A DNA stretch of 64,000 nucleotides, from assembly GCA_030220185.1 (NCBI GenBank), contig JASPKZ010007298.1:124001-188000 (forward strand), in the 5' to 3' direction. Under the pieces are notes generated by a model. The model did no database searches. It saw nothing but the letters and a program-made list of their open reading frames with translations, and had not been told where the DNA came from. Of this stretch, positions 12,416 to 24,234 are shown one piece after another. Every line of letters starts with the position of its first letter. The first letter of the stretch is position 1. The translations under genes and the position numbers were made by a program. The stretch is from Diploptera punctata (taxonomy: Eukaryota; Arthropoda; Insecta; Blattodea; Blaberidae).

Positions 12416-12689
12416 TTAGCAATCCTCACCAAAATTATCCATGATCCATTGATTTTTATTGCTGAAAATGTTTCCTCCCTTAGATTAAATGTAACTTCAA
12501 TTAAATTTTCAAGTAAAATAGATAACATTTGGTCTATCAAATGGTGTGATTGAATTATTATGACATCCACTATGTATATACGACAGGACTGCCTTTTGTT
12601 TTGTTTCGCAATATACAGACCCTTAGAAAAACAGTAGACTTCCCAATACCTAAACATTATATGAGAATATGACATGTGTCTGTGACACG

Positions 12690-12870
12690 TTAGCATGACT
12701 ACAACCACTGTCGGTGATGCAGCTAGTCAGCTGAATAAAAGCTGTCGTGTGATTTAGTGACGGTTTCTACACCGACCCTACTATAGTAGCTAGCAGAAAA
12801 TCCTACAAGTGGCAGGAAGGAAGCATCAAGCAGCTAGCATTAAATAGCAAGCAGAAAAGAGCAAAAATAA
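12690..12870 (-). repeat. Inverted LINE 5'-end segment
   Basis: Read on the minus strand this is the 5' phrase found at 11210-11370 on the plus strand ('gggtcggtgtagaaa', then 'acgacagctttt' and 'tgactagctgc'). The two 5' ends therefore face each other across 11.3-12.8 kb. The equivalent in unit B is at 16985-17150. Confidence 0.65.
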
Positions 12871-12959
12871 AGCACTAAAAATTAAAATGTTAAGAGTGTG
12901 TTAATAAATAATTAACCAAACTTTTTTCCTCATCTGCGTTGAACTCCCGAATTAGATGC

Positions 12960-13482
12960 ATTATAGATTTGTCATTTAAGGTTTGTTAACTCTCAATTTT
13001 TGTTATGTAACTGCCTGCTTGCGAAATATTCCTGATAATTCTGTTTCCTTTCATTTGAAGTTATTTTAGTAAAGTTTTTGCATCGCACCAGGAGCTGGCC
13101 ACGTAACAGTCTGAGCTTCCTATGAGTTGCTTGAATATCATATATTTAATGTTTAAATGTATAATAGGTAATGGGAGAAGTGATCGCAGGAATCTTCTGC
13201 CATATTCCATTTTTTGCATGGTGACCTTTGTATGTGCACCCCTTTTTTATCTATTATCCAAATATGCCCATTTATTTAACTTTGAAACCATATTCAACAC
13301 TTTTATTAAATAGTACCTGTATTCTGAAAATTCTTAATTATGTGTTTTCTTGTGAAAGATACACATACAGTTTTATCATTGCTTTTATTAGTTTGCAAAT
13401 AGTACAGCACGCTTCTATTTCTATTAGCTGTTTTGTGTCGAATAGTAAGCACAATTATGATTCCTATTCGTTGCAAAGACAG

Positions 13483-13534
<52 letters not shown>

Positions 13535-16113
13535 TCTGCTTCAATAGAACTATCTACATTTGATCTTATTGGCACGTCTACAGTATAAATATTATATAAT
13601 GATTGTGATAATATAAATCCCTGTGCTTCTCCCGCTCTAAATTTTGGGAGAGGTAGCATTTAGTATAATTTTAAAATATATATTATTTAAGTAATCATCA
13701 ATAATTTCATTAAATACACAGGAGTATCAAACTTAGCAATTTGTTAGTACGTCCCCGGGGCCTGAGAGTATGATAGTTCTTTGGAGATCCAAGAATAAAC
13801 CCAAAGCCGTGCTTCCATTGTTAATCGGTTCCTTAATTTTCGGTGGTTCTCAATAATAGCAATAACGTTTATTGATTTTTGAATAAAATATTGTTCTGAA
13901 TGAATAATAGTGGGGTTGGAGTAAATTCAAAATGGGTTTTTTTTCCAAATTAATTTTTGTTACATTTATCAGACATATAGGTATTTAATTTTTGGTGTTC
14001 ATTTTACTTTCGTTTACATCCTTTTGGAACGAGAACCAGTCGGGAGGCTTTGAAACCTAACATATATATATATATATACTGGGAACTCAATATTGCATTA
14101 TTTGATTTTTTATAAAGATAAGATATAATTATTCGTTTGTTCTAGCGCTTCATGGGATATCCTCTAGTCCCCGAGACATTTTATTGGGAGTGATCCATGA
14201 TGAAGTCAGAGTATCTGAAACGTAATATGTAATTTTTCTATATTGTCATTTATTTTTTGTAGAAAATTTTTAACAGGTTCATTTTCATTGTTCTCTTCGA
14301 ATATCCTCTCCCAATATTTAGCTAAAAATTTACTTCATCTGCGTCCTTATAAATGAGTCGACCTTGATCACCTTCGCTTATAGGATTACACATTTTCTTA
14401 TTATTTCCTGCATTATTAATGAAATTCCAAGCATTTTTGTTTTAATACTCTTATTTATTTCCTTTTAAAAATGTTCATTCTTGTGTCTATTAAATCTTAT
14501 TCTAATTAATTTTATTTAAAGAAATAACTACAGTTTTCTTCCTCGGTTTTCTGAATTTTTGCTATTTCTGTGGAGGCTATTTTTGTGTTTAATCATTTGT
14601 TCGATTAAAAGCTTGTGCTTTATTCATGAGATATTACAATAGTGAGATTCTTATTACTAGTAATTTTTTGTAGTATATTTGTGTCGTGTCCATATATATA
14701 GTTTGGTGTAAAATCTATTTCATCTGTGTTTGTAGTAACAGAAAGAGATAATGCTAACATATTTAATTTCAATTTTAGCAAATCAATGTATTTTTCGTCT
14801 AGATAGTAGTCAGGAGAAGCTTTAGAGAACGGTAGTTGTAAATACACTGGACGATGATCCTAATCTAACTCATGCAGGACACAGAGATCTTTATATAGGG
14901 TGTTTTTCGCACACAGGCAGATATCTAAAATATCGGGAGCCTCTATCTGATTGTACGGATAAAAGGTTTGGTTGTCAGATGTTTAAATGTTAAAACCATA
15001 AATCTCTGATAATTCGTCAATTCATTAGCCCCGGTATTTATCTAGTTACAGCTACATTTAGTATGTTTAGCATTAAATTTCAGGCGAATATAACATTTTG
15101 TTTCAAATTTATTAGTTCTTTAATTTCGGATGGATTAATATTATTGTTGGGAGAATAATAGATGGAGCCGATAATTGTGGGTGCATTTTGTTAATTGGGA
15201 CTTCAATGGCGACTGCCTGGTTATCATTCAAATTAAATATAATTGTTTGTGAGTGTGGAATATGTTCTTTAATTAATTTGGCCATGCCCTTATAAGGCTA
15301 CCTCATTTCTCTTCTATATATTCTGTAGTTTTTAATTTTAAAAATGATATAATTTCTTAATTTAGTCTCAATAATTAAAATTATCAATTTTGTTAATTAG
15401 AATTTGTAAATCATTAATTTGTCTTTGTATCCCATTATCATTAAAATGTAATATATTAAGATTCCAAGTAATTTTCCATCTGTAATTTAGAGTCATTAAA
15501 AAGTGTGAGAGAGACTCCATTAAAATCCTGTTTCAGTAAAGGTGTCCAGGGCTGTATTAAGATTAAGCATCGTTCTTTTCAATCTCGCCAGTATCTTTCT
15601 GATATTTAAATCTTTAAAAAATTTAAAATTTCCTAAATATTATTTTTGTATTATTTCCAGGATTCTGATTTGATTTATACTTCTATTATCATCTGTTTAA
15701 ATCCAAATTGATAACATTCAAGTTAGTAATAATTCTTACTGTTTATGTTAGTAATTGGAATTTGTTTTGTGTTTGGAGTTTGAAGGTTCGAAATAAATTT
15801 GGTAATAGTTGGACAATTTATGTCATTTGAAAAATATTTTCCATCCTCAGTTCCGACGATTTAGAGTCTGAGAGGAGCATTCCCTTGTTTTATAATTTGC
15901 GGCGCTTCCCTTGCAGATTGGATGCGCCGTACACCAAATTGATTTGTGAGCAACTTTCTGTCAATTATAATTTTGAGGAATGCCACATCTCCCCGTATGT
16001 TCTTTAATCCCGACACGAAATTTCCAGATATGTTTAAGGTTTAAGAAATCTATAATACTTTTGTACTTTTTTAATGTTAATACCCATATAGGTAACGGAT
16101 GTTGTTGTCTGTT
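12960..16113 (-). pseudogene. Jockey-like LINE, ORF1 end plus ORF2, decayed (unit A)
   Basis: On the minus strand, going from high to low coordinates: an ORF1 piece with HPLPIWVLTLKKYKS and 'FLNLKHIW..RVGI' (16100-15990), the linker region that precedes the zinc knuckles in Jockey-type ORF1. Then come endonuclease remnants ending in 'DHRPVYLQLPFSKASPDYY' (about 14870-14810), the SDHxPV motif of apurinic endonucleases. Next are reverse-transcriptase remnants 'QGFILSQSLYNIYTVDVP' (13640-13580) and an 'EADDI' catalytic box at about 13530-13545. Many stops and frameshifts throughout. The domain order and strand are consistent across 3 kb. Confidence 0.65.
13484..13533. repeat. (TA)n microsatellite at a LINE catalytic box
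   Basis: About 25 TA units. It begins exactly at the GATGATATA codons of the minus-strand reverse-transcriptase ADD-I box; the matching site in unit B (about 17780) has no expansion. Confidence 0.9.
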
Positions 16114-16150
16114 TCCGACACCAAATGTCACCAAATAGCAGGAAATAAAC

Positions 16151-19100
16151 ACGAAAACACGCAGAAAATTACAGACAGTGAACAGAATTACAGAAATACC
16201 TAAACTCTAGACCACAACCAACTACAAAGGAGAAAACACCAATAAAAAGACAATATCTACTACACCAAAAAGTAACACTCCAGTATTCAATTTACCCCAT
16301 CCAACTTCTCAGCATTCCCTACACCTTCTGAATGCTCAAACCTGATTACCGACCCCAACCTTGAGCAGAAAAATTTAGGAGTCCTCACCAAAATTCTCCA
16401 GTACCCTCAGTTACTGCATATAACAGTTACACTCATGACAAACATGACCAATACATAAATACCTTAATAATTCAAAACAAACTCTTAATGATAACCTTAA
16501 TGCTTGTTGGAAAAAGTGACCCTGACACCACACCATTGAGGAATTTTAATTTCCTGTCCTTAGAATTTTGCTTCAAGGTTTAGATTATTGACATCACACA
16601 AAGGGAGAATGATGCAGTGAAATGTATTTAACATATTCCAAGAATTAATGCAAACTATTGGAAACTAAAAGACTCCCTGTTAAAATAGAGTTTTTAGTAA
16701 ATTGGTTGATTTTTATTGCTGAAAAAGTTTACTCACTCAGATCTAACCTAACTTCGATGAAATTTTCAGATAAAATACGATAAAACCATCTCTATCAAAT
16801 GATGATATGAATTAATTATTTTTACAACCACTATATATACGAAAAGACTGCCATTTGTTTCGTTTCGAAAAGTTATCTTCGCGATATACAGGCCCTCAGA
16901 AGAAGAGTAGACTTCGCAACACCTTAACATATGAAAATATGTCATGTGTCATGGCATGTGGCGACAACTACTGTCAGTGATGCTGCTAACTAGCTGATCA
17001 AAAGCTTACGTGTGATTAGCTGCCGGTTTTAACACCGACCCTATTGGAAGTAGCAAGCAACAAACCCAGCACGTGGCAGGCAACACACAACAAGCAGCTA
17101 GCATGAAGCAGCAAGCAGAAAATAGCAAAAATAATGCAGCTAATAGAAAACAGAAAAGAGCAAGATTATTGCACTAAGAAATAAAATGTTAAGAGTCGGT
17201 TAATAAAGCATTTGCCAATCTTCATTCATCTACCTTAATCTTCCGAAATAGTTCCTATATATCTTTGTAATTTAAGCTGTGTTTATTCTCAGTTTTTGTT
17301 ATATAGCTTCTTGATTGCGAAATATTCCTGATAATTCTGTTCCCTTTCATTTTGAGCTATTTTAGTAATATTTTTGCATAGCACCAAGTGCTGGCCGTGT
17401 AAGTGGCTGAGCTCCTCATGAGTTGCTTTTATATCATATATTTAATGTTTAAATGTATAGTAGGTAATGAGAGAAGTGATCACAGGGATCTTGTGCCATA
17501 TTCTATTTTTACCATGGTGTATTTTGTATGTGCACCTCAGTTTAATTTACTATCCAATTACGCCCATTTATTTTATTTTGAAACCATATTCAATACTTTT
17601 ATTAAATAGAAACCATATTTGAAATTTTCTTAATGATGTTTTTTTTGTGAAAGGTATACATACAGTTTTTTCATTGTTTATTTTTAGTTTACGATTAGTA
17701 CACCATTCTTGTATTTCTATTAGCTGCTTTTCATCGAATAGTAAGCAAAATTATGATTCATATTCGATGCAAAAAGAGTTATATCATCTGCATCAACAGA
17801 ATTATCTATATTTGATCATATTGGCACATCGACAATTTAAACATTATATAATGTTGATGATAACAATATAGATCCCTGTGGGTTTTCCGCTCTAATTCGT
17901 GGGAGAGGGAACGCCTGTGTATAACTTTAAAATATCTATTATTTAAGTAATCAATAATAATTTTTATTAAGTATACTGCAGTATCAAAATTTAACAATTT
18001 GTAAATACGTCCCCGGGGCCTGACAGTATCAAAGATCTTTAGAGATCCAAGAATAAACCCAAGGTTGTGTTTCCATTGTTAATCAATTCCTTTAATTTTC
18101 CGTGGTTCTCAATAATTGCAATAACGTTGATTTATATATTTTTTAATAATTTTCTGAATGAATAATATTACTTATGTGGCATTGTAGTAAATTCAAAATA
18201 CGTTTTTCTTAATTGTTTGATGTGGAATTAATCAGACTTATAGGTCTATAACGTTTGGTGTTCCTTTTACTTTTGATACCTTTTGGAACGAGAACCTGTC
18301 AGGAGACTTCCCAGACTTAATGTCTGCGACCTCAGTATTGCATTAATTGATTTTTTTAAAACGATAAGTGATATTTATTCCAATGTTTTAGCGCTTCATA
18401 AGGGATACCAATCTAGTCCCGGGGACATTTTATTTGGAGTATTGTTAATTAGATTTCCGAGTTTAATGGGGGTAATCCATGATGAACTCGGAGTATCTGT
18501 AACGTGTTATGAAACTGTTCTATGTTGTCATATAATTGTTATAGTAAATTCTTCTCAGGTTGAATTTCGTTGTATTCTTCGAATATCCTCCCCCCATACT
18601 TAGCTAAAAATTTACTACATCTGTGTCGTTATAAATGAGTCGACCTTGGTCATCTTCCAGTGGGGTATTACAGATTTTATTATTATTTCCTGGTTATTAA
18701 TGGAATTCAAAGTATTTTTGTTTGAATACTTTTATTTATTTTTCAATATGTTCATTCTTGTATCTATCGTTCTCTTTTCTAATTAATTTTATTAGAAGAT
18801 TAACTACAGTTTTTTCCCCTCGGTTTTGTGAATGTTTGCCATTTATTCCGAGTTGTGTTGTGTAGATACGTTATTGCAATAAATGGGATTCTTATTATTT
18901 ATTGTATTTTCTTTTACAGTATATTTATCGTGTCTATATATAGTTTTGTGTATAATCTATTTCTTCATCCGTGTTTATAGTTACTGCATAGTATGAAAGT
19001 GTACTAACTTCTTTTTCAAATTTAGCCAATCAATGTATTTTTCGTCTACATAGTTGTCAGGAAAATATTTGGATATAGGTAATTGTAGAAACATAGAAAG

Positions 19101-19440
19101 ATGGTCCGTCTCTAACTGATGCAGAACATAGAGATCGTTATATTGGATGTTTCTCCCACACAGGCAATTATTGGGATTTTCTAGCTAATTGTACAGATAA
19201 AAGATTTGTTTGTAAGATGTTCACCAAATTGTTTTGTGACCAAATTTCTGGAAATTATAACATTTGGGAATGTCACATCTCCGCCTATGTTCTATCCTCA
19301 CACGAATATTCCATACATGTTTAAAGATTTACGAAATCCACCATACTTTTGTTCTTGTTTAATGTTAATATCCATGTAGGTAACGGATGATGTTGTCTAT
19401 TTCCGGTTTGATGTACAGTTGTTTCGTCTGTTATTTGACA
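16151..19440. repeat. Tandem duplication of a LINE composite, unit B
   Basis: Starts with an ORF1 tail fragment ('cgaaaacacgcagaaaatta' against 12220 in unit A), then the inverted 5' phrase (16985-17150) and the minus-strand LINE. Unit B lacks the segment corresponding to 15000-15925. Beyond 19440 its LINE continues with no counterpart in unit A, which marks the duplication endpoint. Confidence 0.65.
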
Positions 19441-20260
19441 AAGGATATACCTGTGATATTAATTCAATAATTATATCTTCTTCTCTGGTGTCCGGTAGGA
19501 GTCCTTTCAGTATTGCTTTAGATTGTATTTCATCATAGGTTAGATACGTAAAATATTGAATTTGGTATATTGTCTTAGGATTTCACGGCCGAAGATAGCA
19601 TCATGATCTTCAAAAATATATCCTTACTGTTGACCGTGGACTTGATGCTTACAGTTCCCCAACGTTCCACTAGAGACCGAGTACGGCATCCTCTAGGGTT
19701 TTCTTGAGACAACCCTTCAGATTGCCTGACGCAATCTCTGGCGAAACGTCGGGGAACTTCAAGCCTCAAGACCACGCCCAATAGCGCGGAAATCTTCTTC
19801 AAGATCATCATTGAATTTGGTGTTTATTAAGTTATTTCTTTGTTTAATTAAAATAATCTAAGTTCTTGGTATTTATTTTCACACCGGATGTTGAGTATAT
19901 ACCTGTTACAAATATTTCTTGGCACCTTTTGTGAACCAAATGAAATCAAATTTTGTAATATTTTTAAAGGGGGTGATTTAGATGTAAGCTTTGGTTCAGA
20001 AATGGATTGAGTACTTGTATTCGCAATTGTATTTCCATCTGACAGATACATGTCACTTGATAGAGTGCCAAATCTATTTGTGATATGAAGTGAAGAAGAG
20101 ATATCGTTTGCATTATTTGCTTTTGCATATTTTTTGGGAGTTCAAAACGATCTTCAACAATTGTATTTATTTTTGTATTTTCAACAATATTTCTAAAAAT
20201 ATCAATATATATAATAACTTCTTCACCCGTTTCGTTTTCAAAATAATTTGAACTATTCAT
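17230..20260 (-). pseudogene. Jockey-like LINE, ORF1 plus ORF2, decayed (unit B and beyond)
   Basis: On the minus strand ORF1 seems to start at 20260 (MNSSNYFENETGEEVIIYID). It continues with a 'SKSPPLKILQNL' segment that resembles the PPIxV block opening the Jockey gag core, and after an insertion (19567-19809) with 'TYDEIQSKAILKGLLP' and 'HHPLPTWILTL'. Downstream are an endonuclease end 'TDHLSMFLQLPISKYFPDNY' (about 19120-19060) and a reverse-transcriptase box DADDITLFAS (about 17800-17765) after 'NPQGSILLSSTLYNV' (17882-17838). Stops and frameshifts are frequent. The catalytic Asp pair is legible here, unlike in unit A where a TA tract intrudes. Confidence 0.65.
19567..19809. mobile_element. 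243-bp insertion in LINE ORF1 with 12-bp target duplication
   Basis: ATTGAATTTGGT occurs at 19555-19566 and again at 19810-19821, directly flanking the insert. The insert is GC-richer than the LINE around it, includes 'gcgaaacgtcgggg', and has weak inverted ends ('catgatcttc' at 19602, 'gaagatcat' forms at 19795-19808). A 12-bp duplication suggests LINE-type retroposition, so a short SINE-like element is the best guess. Its own 78-codon frame is probably fortuitous. Confidence 0.6.
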
Positions 20261-20599
20261 GTCGGCATCCGTCTCCTTTGATAATCTAATTTTGTTTTTT
20301 AATTCGTTTCTGAATTTAAAAAAAAGAGCTGTTTTAAACTGGACGATAGTGTCGCGATTTTAAATTTATTGCCCTTGCCCACACAGAGAAATATGGATTT
20401 AAAAAAAATGATATAGGAAATAGTTTTAGTTGTAACAGAAGCAGCAGAGAGTCACTACTTACCTATATTTAACGACGTAAATTAGTTTTTGAATATTCTG
20501 ATTATTGATTCGTCTTGTTTCATGTACCTTCTTGAGCCCCAAGGATATTTGAATTATCTTCAATATTAGATTTTCGTAATGGTTAATCCCTGAAAAACA

Positions 20600-21095
20600 A
20601 AGGTAATTTAAACATTAATATTTAGAAATTATTTAACTCGGATACTGCATACCTTGTTGTATTTGAAATTGTAGCACTAAACTCTATGGCGCGACAGACC
20701 TGAAGGTAGGCACTTGGCCCAGGTGATTGTGGCCTCAAATTTACATTTATCAAGAACAGAGATGGGCTATTATCTAGTCAGTATTGGGGTGATATGTGGT
20801 ACTCTCACCCTTATAGCTGGTTTTTTCTTCATGGTGCTGGTATTTACTGTAGCTAGGCCTACCCATATTCCTCATGTTAGGTCTATGATGCTAGAGTGAG
20901 CACCGATCCCATGCAGACCGAAATTCTATTAGAAATTTTCTTCGTCCATGGAGACTCTTATGAGCTCAAGTTCCATACATGTACATCACGATGAGGGGAA
21001 AAAGGATAATAGAACACTAATGACTAATATGTGATCAATCTGTTCATATTACAAATATGTCATCGCCCATTAATTATACACTTGAGCCTTTTTAG
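20600..21095 (+). repeat. Interspersed repeat family RY, copy 2
   Basis: Matches 7660-8215 throughout, including 'ttggcccaggtgattgtggc' and 'gagcaccgatcccatgcag'. The 61-codon frame at 20714 lies within the repeat; the other copy does not conserve it, so it is not a gene. Confidence 0.7.
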
Positions 21096-21102
21096 GGAGA
21101 GC

Positions 21103-21218
21103 AATAATAATAATAATAATAATAATGATAATAATAATGATGATGATGGTGGTGGCGGTGGCGGTGGCGGCGACGACGACGGCGGTGGCGGTGGCGGTGG
21201 CGACGACGACGACGATAG
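21103..21218. repeat. Mixed trinucleotide microsatellite (AAT/GAT/GGT/GGC/GAC)
   Basis: A run of triplets that drifts from AAT through GAT and GGTGGC to GACGAC. On the minus strand it directly follows the 3' end of the LINE fragment 21220-21800, so it most likely grew from that LINE's tail. The Asn/Asp/Gly-rich frame across it is an artefact of the repeat. Confidence 0.9.
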
Positions 21219-21219
21219 C

Positions 21220-21800
21220 TTTATTTTACCTGGCAGAGTTAAGGCCTTAAGGCCTTGTCTGCCACTCAACCAGGTTTTAAAAAAAAGTCTTACATCTAAA
21301 TTACAATATACATAAATGATAACATGTTATGAGTACAATACAATTAATATTTATAATGCATTTTGATTTACTCTAAATTTAACGAATTAAATATATAATA
21401 TGTATAAGATATATAAAAAAGAGGAAAGTATTATTAATGACATAGTATAACATTAAATAAATAGAGAAAAATTAATTATCAGACAACAGGTAACTGTATA
21501 AGCGTGACTTAAGGGTGCCAAGTGTGCGGCAACCCCTGATATCTTGAGGAAGGAGATTCCAGGAGCGGGCACAGGCTACTGTGAAGGAAGTAGAAAAAGA
21601 GGAAGTGCTATGAAGAGGAATTGTTAGCGGACTGCTATCTTGTGACCTAGTGTCAATATTGTGGTAAGAGGATAACTTCTCAAATCTGGACGCCAAGTAA
21701 GTAGGAGTGTAAGAATTCAGAAGCTTGAAAAGTAGTGAAAGAGAGTGCAATTTACGTCTGTCAGTAAGGACGGAGCCAAAGGAAACCCTCATTCACACGC
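21220..21800 (-). pseudogene. CR1/L2-like LINE reverse transcriptase, C-terminal end and 3' UTR
   Basis: The minus-strand frame from 21792 encodes a C-terminal block seen in many CR1/L2/Jockey LINEs: LTDRRKLHSLSLLFKLLNSY, a 'TRSQD' motif, then FSTSFTVACARSWNLLPQDI and a terminal 'LKSRLYSYLL'. The 3' UTR carries a small hairpin, AAGGCCTTAAGGCCTT (about 21243-21258), next to 'ctctgccaggtaaaataaa'. The same 3' hairpin layout is found at 24137, 25215, 30805 and 41950. 5' truncated; no catalytic domain. Confidence 0.75.
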
Positions 21801-22200
21801 ACTAGTTGCTATTCTGTTATTGAGTTTATTTCTGTCCATATATAATCTTTGAAATCGTCTAATATGTGGGTGTTTCTTGCATACACTTTATTTTTAATTA
21901 CTCCTACAAATGATATTATCAATCAGTTAAATCTGGAGACCGTGATGGTCACAAGCACCTCCATATGTTAGGAGCGGAACTGCCAGACCTTATAAAATTT
22001 CATCATCGATTTGAATCCATATGGGGAACATTTTCTTATGTATTTTCTGGAATTGTGTCCACGCAGCATCATGAGAGAATTTGTTGATTGTAAAAAAATA
22101 GCAGCTACAGAATTTTGAAAAAAAAAAATAGGCATAACACCAGGGGAACTGAAGAGGCTGACCACATATCAATCATATACCGCAACGCCCAGATATTCGT
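21801..22200. other. No recognised gene
   Basis: AT-rich linker between the LINE end and the foldback element. Nothing supported. Confidence 0.4.
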
Positions 22201-23917
22201 TTATCATAAGTAATGCCACGAGTGATTTCCAAACCATCCATAAATTCATGTCTCACGACGTGAGGAGTGAATTTATCTAGAGAATTTGGAAATCAATAGT
22301 GGCATTAACGAAAAAAATTAAGCTGTTTACTCACATATCATTATTTAAATACGTATAGTTATTTTTAAATATGTATATATTTAATGTAAAAGGCGGTGTA
22401 TGAAAACAAATGAGAAACATTATGTTTCATTTGTTCATAACTTCAACCATATCATATTTATTGCCAAATAGAATTGCAATATTGTAAGTATGTACCCTAG
22501 TGGAGAAAAATGAAGCACGTCAAAACTGCTTATAACTAACATTATAGGTTATTAATTAATTTTTTATGTTCTATGATGTAAATTTGTCAATTATATTTTT
22601 CTGGAACGTAAATACCTGGTATATAATACGTTTAAGAAAGTGCAAACAGTGGTTTCTTTTTATTGTGGTATAATCAATTGCTAAAAATGTTTTTAAATTA
22701 TATCCTGCAAACAGTATCTGCTTATATTCTGCACTATATATACAATCTGGGAGCCACTTACATTCAAAGAATTCTTACATCTTAATATATACATTGCTAT
22801 ATTCAACGTATTTCTTAGAGAATGAGTCACTGCAAAATAATGCTCTGAACTATTCAAAATGTTGGAAAGGAGGAGCTTTATTTTAATATGATAAAATTAA
22901 ATTGATAAAATCGAGGTTAAAAAGACTGTAATTGGTTGTAAATCAAAATTCATTGGAATGTGATTGGTCATTGACTCCTATTTGGGGCATGAGTTAAATA
23001 GTCTATGTAAAATGGTGAAGTGCCTGAGATGTAATAAAGTGATTGACGTTTCTGCTTTCAGCTAGCGCGAAGATCACAGCGTTGTTATTGGTGCTACACC
23101 CAAACCATTTTATTTTTCACTATCATTGATATGTTAATCGCACATACGCCACGGAAGATGTTTTTATACAGACTATTTAACTCATGCCCCAAATGGGAGT
23201 TAATGACCAATCATATTTCAATGATTTTTTATTTACAACCAATCACAGACATGTTTCGCCTAGAATTTATCAACTAAAGTTTATCATAATAAAGAAACCA
23301 CCTCCTTTTTAACATTCTGAATAGGTCATAGCATTATTTTGCAGTGAAAAGTCCCCTAAGATATATGGCTACCAAATTGTATATATAGTGCACGAATGTC
23401 AACAGAAAGAGATAATATAAAATCATTTGTAACAATTGATTATACCACAAACCAAAAAGAAACCACTGATTGCACTTTCTTAAACGAATTATTTTCCAGG
23501 AAATGACGTTGCAGAAAAATATAATTGACATATTTACATCATCGGACATCAGAAATAAATGAATACCTATAATGTTTGTTATAAATTTGTCCACTAGGGT
23601 GCATCCTTACAACATTGCGATCCTTTGGCAATAAATAATATGATCTGGTTGCAGTGACGAACAAAAGAAGCAAATGAAGCGTACCAATCGTTTCTCATTT
23701 GTTTTCAAACATCGACGTTTACATTAAATATATAAATATTTTAAAATAACTATAGTTAAATAATCATTTGTGAGTAAACAGCTTAATTTTATTCGTTAAA
23801 TAGTCCTAACAAATGCCACTCTTGATTTCCAAATTCTCTAGATAAATTCACTCGTCACTTCGTGAGTCGTCAATTTATCGATAATTTGGAAATCACTCGT
23901 GGCATTACTTATGATAA
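22201..23917. mobile_element. Foldback element with about 750-800-bp inverted arms
   Basis: The left arm (22201-23003) starts 'ttatcataagtaatgccacg' and ends 'gggcatgagttaaatagtc'. The right arm (23171-23917) is its reverse complement, starting 'gactatttaactcatgcccc' and ending 'gtggcattacttatgataa'. The loop of about 165 bp (23004-23170) is unique in this window. Each arm's outer 120 bp is itself a hairpin ('gagtgatttccaaa' with 'tttggaaatca'). Neither strand has coding capacity. Single arms occur alone at 25410-26038 and 37733-38402. Confidence 0.8.
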
Positions 23918-24136
23918 CTTGATGTAATTTTAAAATGGTATGACTGACGCGCAGGTCTCCGCTTCGCACAGTGCACTTCAGTGATGACACAGGAAATAAG
24001 TCAACACAGAACGGTGCATCCCCGAAATCGTAATGACAAAGATGTATTGTGATTGGTCATGAATAAGGCGTGCCGCTTCACTTGCAGGATCACCCACGAG
24101 CTGTCAATCACTTTATGCATTGTAAAGTTGGTAGTA

Positions 24137-24200
24137 GGCTACGAGGCCAAGGGCCTAACGGCCCTGTCGTACCTGGAGTTTAGTTTAGTTTAAAGTAATA
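24137..24200 (+). mobile_element. LINE 3'-end stub (CR1/L2-like family)
   Basis: A short piece containing 'gggcctaacggccctgtcg', the family's 3' hairpin, then 'tacctggagtttagtttagt'. It immediately precedes a longer copy of the same family, on the same strand. Confidence 0.5.
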
Positions 24201-24234
24201 GAAGGCTTATTATTAAAAGAGAATATCAAACTGT

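Larger units (their letters stand above)
12217..16150. repeat. Tandem duplication of a LINE composite, unit A
   Basis: Unit A aligns by eye with unit B (16151-19440) in the same order: an ORF1 tail on the plus strand ('ccagaattccagaaatacct'), an inverted LINE 5' phrase, then a minus-strand LINE. The joins between opposite-strand pieces are shared, so this is a duplication of an assembled composite, not two independent insertions. Relative to B, unit A keeps an extra 0.9 kb (about 15000-15925) and lacks about 300 bp (B positions 16400-16700). Confidence 0.65.

Noticed and set aside
13228..13563. 111-codon plus-strand frame ending in Tyr-Ile repeats
   Set aside because: It is antisense to the decayed LINE and ends in the TA microsatellite.
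18283..18603. 106-codon plus-strand frame
   Set aside because: Antisense to the minus-strand LINE; no recognisable protein features.
21031..21315. Frames with Asn/Asp/Gly or Ser/Pro runs
   Set aside because: Both strands translate the trinucleotide microsatellite at a LINE tail.
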